From Hepsetus odoe (taxonomy: Eukaryota; Chordata; Actinopteri; Characiformes; Hepsetidae), in contig CM029374.1 in the NCBI GenBank assembly GCA_017165825.1, forward strand, positions 2,852,397 through 2,916,396: a DNA stretch of 64,000 bases. The letters are read 5' to 3'. The first letter of the stretch is position 1; each line of letters opens with the position of its first letter. Below, in pieces: positions 60,098 to 64,000 of the stretch. A program made the translations under genes and the position numbers. The notes under the pieces are model-generated. The model did not search any database, had not been told where the DNA came from, and saw only the letters and a program-made list of their open reading frames with translations.

Positions 60098-61385
60098 TCA
60101 CTTTGTGGCATGCTCCTCATCACTGTCCTCCACTTCCTGAATGATCAGGTCAGTTCCGGAATCTTCGGCCAGGTCGTCATCATCCATGGTCCAGGTCACC
60201 TCCCTGTTCTCATCCTGGTCCTCTTCCACCCCCAGAAGCAGCTCTGGTTCCTCTCCGTTGGTTTCGGTGTCGTCCGTCAGCAGGCCGCTCTCCTGAATGC
60301 ATGTGCTGCACAGCCGGTAGCGGCGGGTCCCTTCACACACCACACGGCCACTGTGCTCCGTCACAGGACACTTGCACTTCCGACACACCAGCTTCCGTGC
60401 CTGGTGGATCTGGAAGGAAAAACAGACAGAACGAAGGACGATTATCGACTACAGCCTCCTGTCTTTGTGCAGGTTTGGATTCTGAGGGACAGCCGTGTGA
60501 ATGTTGTTAAAAAAGTCTTTAGTCCATCAATACTGAAACCCAATTGCATCTGCAGCCCTTTTGTGACACTATAATCCAAGAAAGTCTGCTCATCTGTGAT
60601 AGGATTACATTACAAAGATGATATCCAAAAACTAGAAACTAATTACACATTTTTCAAATGTAATCTGAGTTGATTATTGAAAATTATTTTTTGTAACCTC
60701 ATTTATATTAATTGGGCCATTAATAGCCCCAACCTGGGGCAGCGGTGGCCTAGTGTTCAGGGAATAGGCATCATAAGAAGGTTGTGGTTTTTATTCCCAG
60801 CCCAGTAGTTTGCTCTGAGGTTCCCTTGAGCAAGGTACCGTCTCCATCTTTGCTCCTTGGGTGCTGGATATAGCTACCCCCTGCTGCGCAGTGTGTGTGG
60901 GATAAAAGCAGAGGGTGCATTTCACTGTGCTTCAGGTGCTACAATGACAAATAGTGAGTCACATACTCGAAGATGCTGAAAGTGAAAGTGTGAAAGTGAA
61001 AGTGACTATTTGTCATTATGAACACAAAGTACACCGTCAACCCCAACGAATGCAACCTCTGCTTTCCCACACACACTGTGCAGCAGAGGGCAGCCATATC
61101 CAGCACCTGGGGAGCAGTGATGGGGACAATACCTTGCTCAAGAGTACCTCAGGGCAACCCACTGATCCTAAACACTAGGGCACTGCTGTGTGTGTTAGGC
61201 AGGCTTTCCTCACCGTTTCAAAATGGCTGCGGAGATGCTCGAGGCGGGTGAATCGCTTGCTGCACGCCTGGCACGGGTACGGCCTCTCGCCCGTGTGACA
61301 TCGCAGGTGCCTCTTCAGATCTGCCTTCCTTTTCACAGTGTGTGTGCAGAATGGGCACTTAAAGCGCATCGAGGGTCTGGAGTCT

Positions 61386-61462
<77 letters not shown>

Positions 61463-63611
61463 CGCGAGAGAGCGAGAGAGAGCGCAGACGAAAGGGTTAT
61501 ATAGATCAGTGGGCTTGGTAGAGGAGAAATGATGAATGAACGAATGGCAGAATCCGGGATAACTGGAGGATTTAGACAAGATTCAAGCTTTAAACTAAAA
61601 CTATTCGGATCCAGCACTAATAATGTCCTTTTCGCCCAAACTTTTCAAACAAACATGCCATTTTCTCCCCCATTTGGTGCACAATTATTGACCAGCGCGG
61701 TCACTAATGATTCTAATAATTATCTTGGAATTTTAGCAAATAATCATATACAATAGCTGCACCATTTATAGTCTTTTTTATTTATTTATCCTTGGAGAAC
61801 AATCTTTAATGATTTATTTTTAGATTTTCTGCTTCTATGTGGACTCTCTACTTAAAACTCACCCCTCCCCCCTCCCCCCACTGTGCACTAGCACCCAGAC
61901 TGGAAGTGTGTGAGCATGTGCTTCCTCCAAGTCACCTGAATTATTTATGATTCATTTTATCTTTTATTATTACTATTTTGCTTTCCCCCCCGAAGACATT
62001 ATGAACAATTTCTTATTTAGAATATAAGTCTTGCAAATGGCAAAAACACTGAACCATAAATTCTAACAATTTAGCTGTATGCAATGGTCAAAGGACATGT
62101 TTAGTTGTCTACAAAGCACAGACCTGCACATTTTAATTGGTGTTTATATGCTGAATTGTACAAAATTGAGAAAACATAAAAGCCATACTAGGTTATTCTA
62201 CAGAAGTTTAACAGAACACTGAAACTGCATTAAACTCCATGCCATATTTAAGTGGTTAGTGGTTAGGGAGTTAGCCCCGCATCGGAAGATTGTGGGTTCG
62301 ATCCCCACCCCAGTGGGCTGCCCTGAGGTACCGTCCCCGTCACTGCTCCCCGGGCGCTTTCAATAGCTGCCCACTACTGCACGTGTGTGTATATGGGTGA
62401 AATGCAGAGGATGAATTTCCCATTCGTGGGATTATAAATAAAAGGATTATTATTATTATTAAATGTTTTCTGTGTTTAACCCCATCACACGCCCACACTG
62501 GGCAGCATCCAGTGCCCAGGTAGCAGTGATACCATACCAAGGTACTTCAGTGTAACCTCCAGGGTCTTGGACTCAAACCCACAACCTTCAGATCATGGGG
62601 CCTATTCCCCTTACCACCTACCAACACTTCCTTTTTAAAACCAACAAAATGTTTTGATGTAACTGTAACTAGCTGTCCATTATTGCATTATAAACCCTCT
62701 TTAATTGTAAATAAAACTCTTTAATAAAAAGAGTTTGGAAAAATGTAAAAAGATATAAATGTAAAAATGTGGAATATCAGCCCTTTAATCTCACCTTTAT
62801 TGAAAACTCCCACCACCCCTACAATGGTGGGCATGCTGGCATAGAGTTCCTCAGCTTTTTGTGCGGGATGGACCCCTGCTGCCCTGTGAAGGTCGATAGG
62901 AGAACTGTCGTCTGGGGCATAGCGATGAGTTGCTGTCCTCTTCCTGTTTCCCCTTCTCCTGGTCTCTGAGTCCACTGCCTTGAACTGCATCGTTTGGTCC
63001 TCCTCCATCCCGGCCTCCAGAACAGCCGCAGCTGGGGGACTCTGCGAAAGGGCCGACGTCTGCGGGCTAGTCACCTCTCCAGGGTACTCGTACTTGGACT
63101 GGGTCTCCTCCTGGTGGTCCCACAGGATGTTCTGAGAAGCCGTGCCGACCTCCACGCCCTCATTTGAAATGTTCTCACTACCGTCCTGAGCAGGACTTCC
63201 CTCTGACAGGCACAGGTAGTGGCTGTCGTCCTCCTTGGTGCTGATCTCCAGAGAGGACTTGATGAAGGACTTGCAGTAGGTGATGACGTCGTCCATCTGC
63301 AGGTAGCTGGCAGCTGACATCACCTCAATCACGTTGGTGCTGTTGAGCTCCAGCTGGCCCGAGTACACAAAGTCCAGGATGACGGTGAAGGTGTCGGGGC
63401 TGAAGACATCGAAGGAGGCGCTGACCGGCTCCAGGCTGTCCTTGGCCCCCTGAGAAAGCAGCATGCGGAAGTAGCCGCTGCTGCCGAACAGGACGTTGCG
63501 GTGCGCCCGGAAGAGATGTCCCTCCACCAGGACGTTGCAGTCGCAGAAGAGCTCCTGGCGCCGCTGCTGGTCCAGCTGCTTCAGGAGGCAGCTCTGGTGG
63601 TTGGCCGACAT
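60098..63611 (-). CDS. zbtb8a: zinc finger and BTB domain-containing protein 8A, three coding exons
   Basis: Presumed nuclear DNA-binding transcriptional regulator. Coding exons on the minus strand: 63611-62795, 61383-61214, 60409-60098. All GT/AG, in phase, giving 432 aa (human about 441). The start MSANHQSCLLKQLDQQRRQE matches human MEISSHQSHLLQQLNEQRRQD, and its exon opens at an acceptor at 63640. The BTB/POZ domain spans about residues 20-125 (LFCDCNVLVEGHLFRAHRN, then SPDTFTVILDFVYSGQLEL, then NVIEVMSAASYLQMDDVI). A disordered linker follows. Then come two C2H2 fingers at about residues 280-330 (FKCPFCTHTVKRKADLKRH, YPCQACSKRFTRLEHLRSH), the second completed across the exon junction by HFET|IH. 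Next is a conserved CRKC...CSTC region and an acidic tail ending DSDEEHATK. Non-coding 5' exons probably lie beyond the window. The 61383 acceptor abuts a long (CT)n run. Confidence 0.95.
60734..60952 (+). mobile_element. tRNA-derived SINE copy 12
   Basis: GGGGCAGCGGTGGCCTAGTG head, CCCTTGAGCAAGGTACCG body, TCACTGTGCTTCAGGTGC end. It lies in zbtb8a intron 2 and is the plus-strand partner of copy 13. Confidence 0.88.
60985..61195 (-). mobile_element. tRNA-derived SINE copy 13
   Basis: Reverse copy from AGTGAAAGTGACTATTTGTC to AACACTAGGGCACTGCTG. The B box region has been deleted (ACCCACTGATCCTAAACACT). It lies about 35 bp from copy 12 and within 20 bp of the zinc-finger exon. Confidence 0.85.
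61386..61480. repeat. (AG)n microsatellite at the zbtb8a zinc-finger exon acceptor
   Basis: About 95 bp of AG repeat with AGCGAG interruptions on the plus strand, (CT)n on the gene strand. It runs straight into the CAG of the acceptor at 61384-61386. Long frames through it are artefacts. Confidence 0.95.
61481..62245. other. zbtb8a intron 1, unique-looking part
   Basis: AT-rich DNA with no recognised feature apart from C-rich runs at about 61862-61880. Confidence 0.5.
62248..62462 (+). mobile_element. tRNA-derived SINE copy 14
   Basis: GTGGTTAGTGGTTAGGGAGTTAG head, GGGTTCGATCCCC B box, CCCATTCGTGGGATTATAAA tail with a (TTA)n end. Well preserved but lacking the CCTTGAGCAAGG segment. It lies in zbtb8a intron 1. 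Confidence 0.85.
62465..62632 (-). mobile_element. tRNA-derived SINE copy 15
   Basis: Reverse copy: TGGGCAGCATCCAGTGCCC, AGCAGTGATACCATACC, GACTCAAACCCACAACC (inverse B box), CTTACCACCTACCAACACT. It directly follows copy 14 in inverted orientation. Confidence 0.75.
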
Positions 63612-63639
63612 GTCCGCGCTCGTCCATTTGTGCACCAGC

Positions 63640-64000
63640 CTGAAAGAAAGTCCAAATATTTGCCTCAGCAAAAAAAGATGCAGTATTTGCATGACTTCGT
63701 TCCAAAAAAGGGGAACGGCTCCTTTCTGCCCATGCAATGTAAATAATGCAGGTCCTGAGACAAAGACAGCAGTGTAGAGAAAGAGACTTCCTTCTGCAAA
63801 AGCCTCCATCTGGACGAATTCTTTTTTCAAAGATAATTCTTTACTGTGGCTTAATTTATCCTAGAACACAAAACTGACCTTTTTGACCTTGCAGTTCATG
63901 TCCCTGGTAACAGGAACAGGAAACGGAAAAGCTATTTTTTCTATCAGCAGATTGTCAGTGAGCTCCACAGTGTTCCTCCTCCAATATTGGGCAATATGAT
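63640..64000 (-). other. sequence upstream of the zbtb8a start exon
   Basis: Intron or 5' flank of zbtb8a. The minus-strand frame stays open for about 70 codons beyond the true start, but an acceptor (CTTTCTTTCAG) at 63640-63641 and the lack of similarity upstream mark it as non-coding. No promoter is identified before the window ends. Confidence 0.5.

Noticed and set aside
61175..61617. Minus-strand frame joining a Ser/Leu run to two zinc fingers
   Set aside because: The Ser/Leu part is the (CT)n intron sequence; the true exon begins at the acceptor at 61383.
62721..63830. 369-codon minus-strand frame taken as one protein
   Set aside because: Both ends are intronic. Splice sites at 63640 and 62794 and similarity to ZBTB8A limit coding to 63611-62795.

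Overview
The window is vertebrate nuclear DNA, almost certainly from a teleost fish. Genes are split into many short exons with GT/AG introns and encode vertebrate-specific families. Intergenic DNA is full of tRNA-derived SINEs, Tc1/mariner remnants, 3' ends of non-LTR retrotransposons and long microsatellites. The species cannot be fixed from the sequence. I rebuilt seven protein-coding genes exon by exon by reading splice sites and reading-frame phase; each complete model has a length close to its human counterpart.

Layout. Positions 1-1600 are repeats and the 5' flank of spdya. 1625-5531 (+) is spdya (Speedy/RINGO A, a CDK activator), whose first intron is a 1.9-kb minisatellite. 6251-11333 (-) is trmt61b (mitochondrial tRNA/rRNA m1A methyltransferase), tail to tail with spdya. 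12395-20542 (+) is wdr43 (UTP5-like ribosome-biogenesis factor), head to head with trmt61b across about 1.06 kb. This trio matches the human chromosome 2p23 order. 24082-24870 (+) is a beta connexin of the GJB4/cx34.4 type, and 39759-40610 (+) is a GJB3/cx35.4-type connexin with a decayed copy of its own C-terminal tail just upstream. 50720-58268 (-) is hmgcl (HMG-CoA lyase) and 60098-63611 (-) is zbtb8a (BTB zinc-finger regulator). These last four belong to genes found on human 1p34-p36, so two human linkage groups meet between about 20.6 and 24 kb.

The genes do not form a pathway. Their relationships are positional: convergent spdya/trmt61b, divergent trmt61b/wdr43, and a connexin pair.

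No wholly new system is visible. The most unusual structure is non-coding. Microsatellites sit directly against four 3' splice sites. Seven CCAAT-type boxes repeat every 31-39 bp (mostly 33-34) upstream of the first connexin. A 1.5-kb degenerate array carries TTCTAGAA-type palindromes. There is a foldback MITE, there are three inverted SINE pairs, and promoter-type motifs occur inside hmgcl intron 1. Roughly 29-39 kb and 41-50 kb contain no gene I can support.
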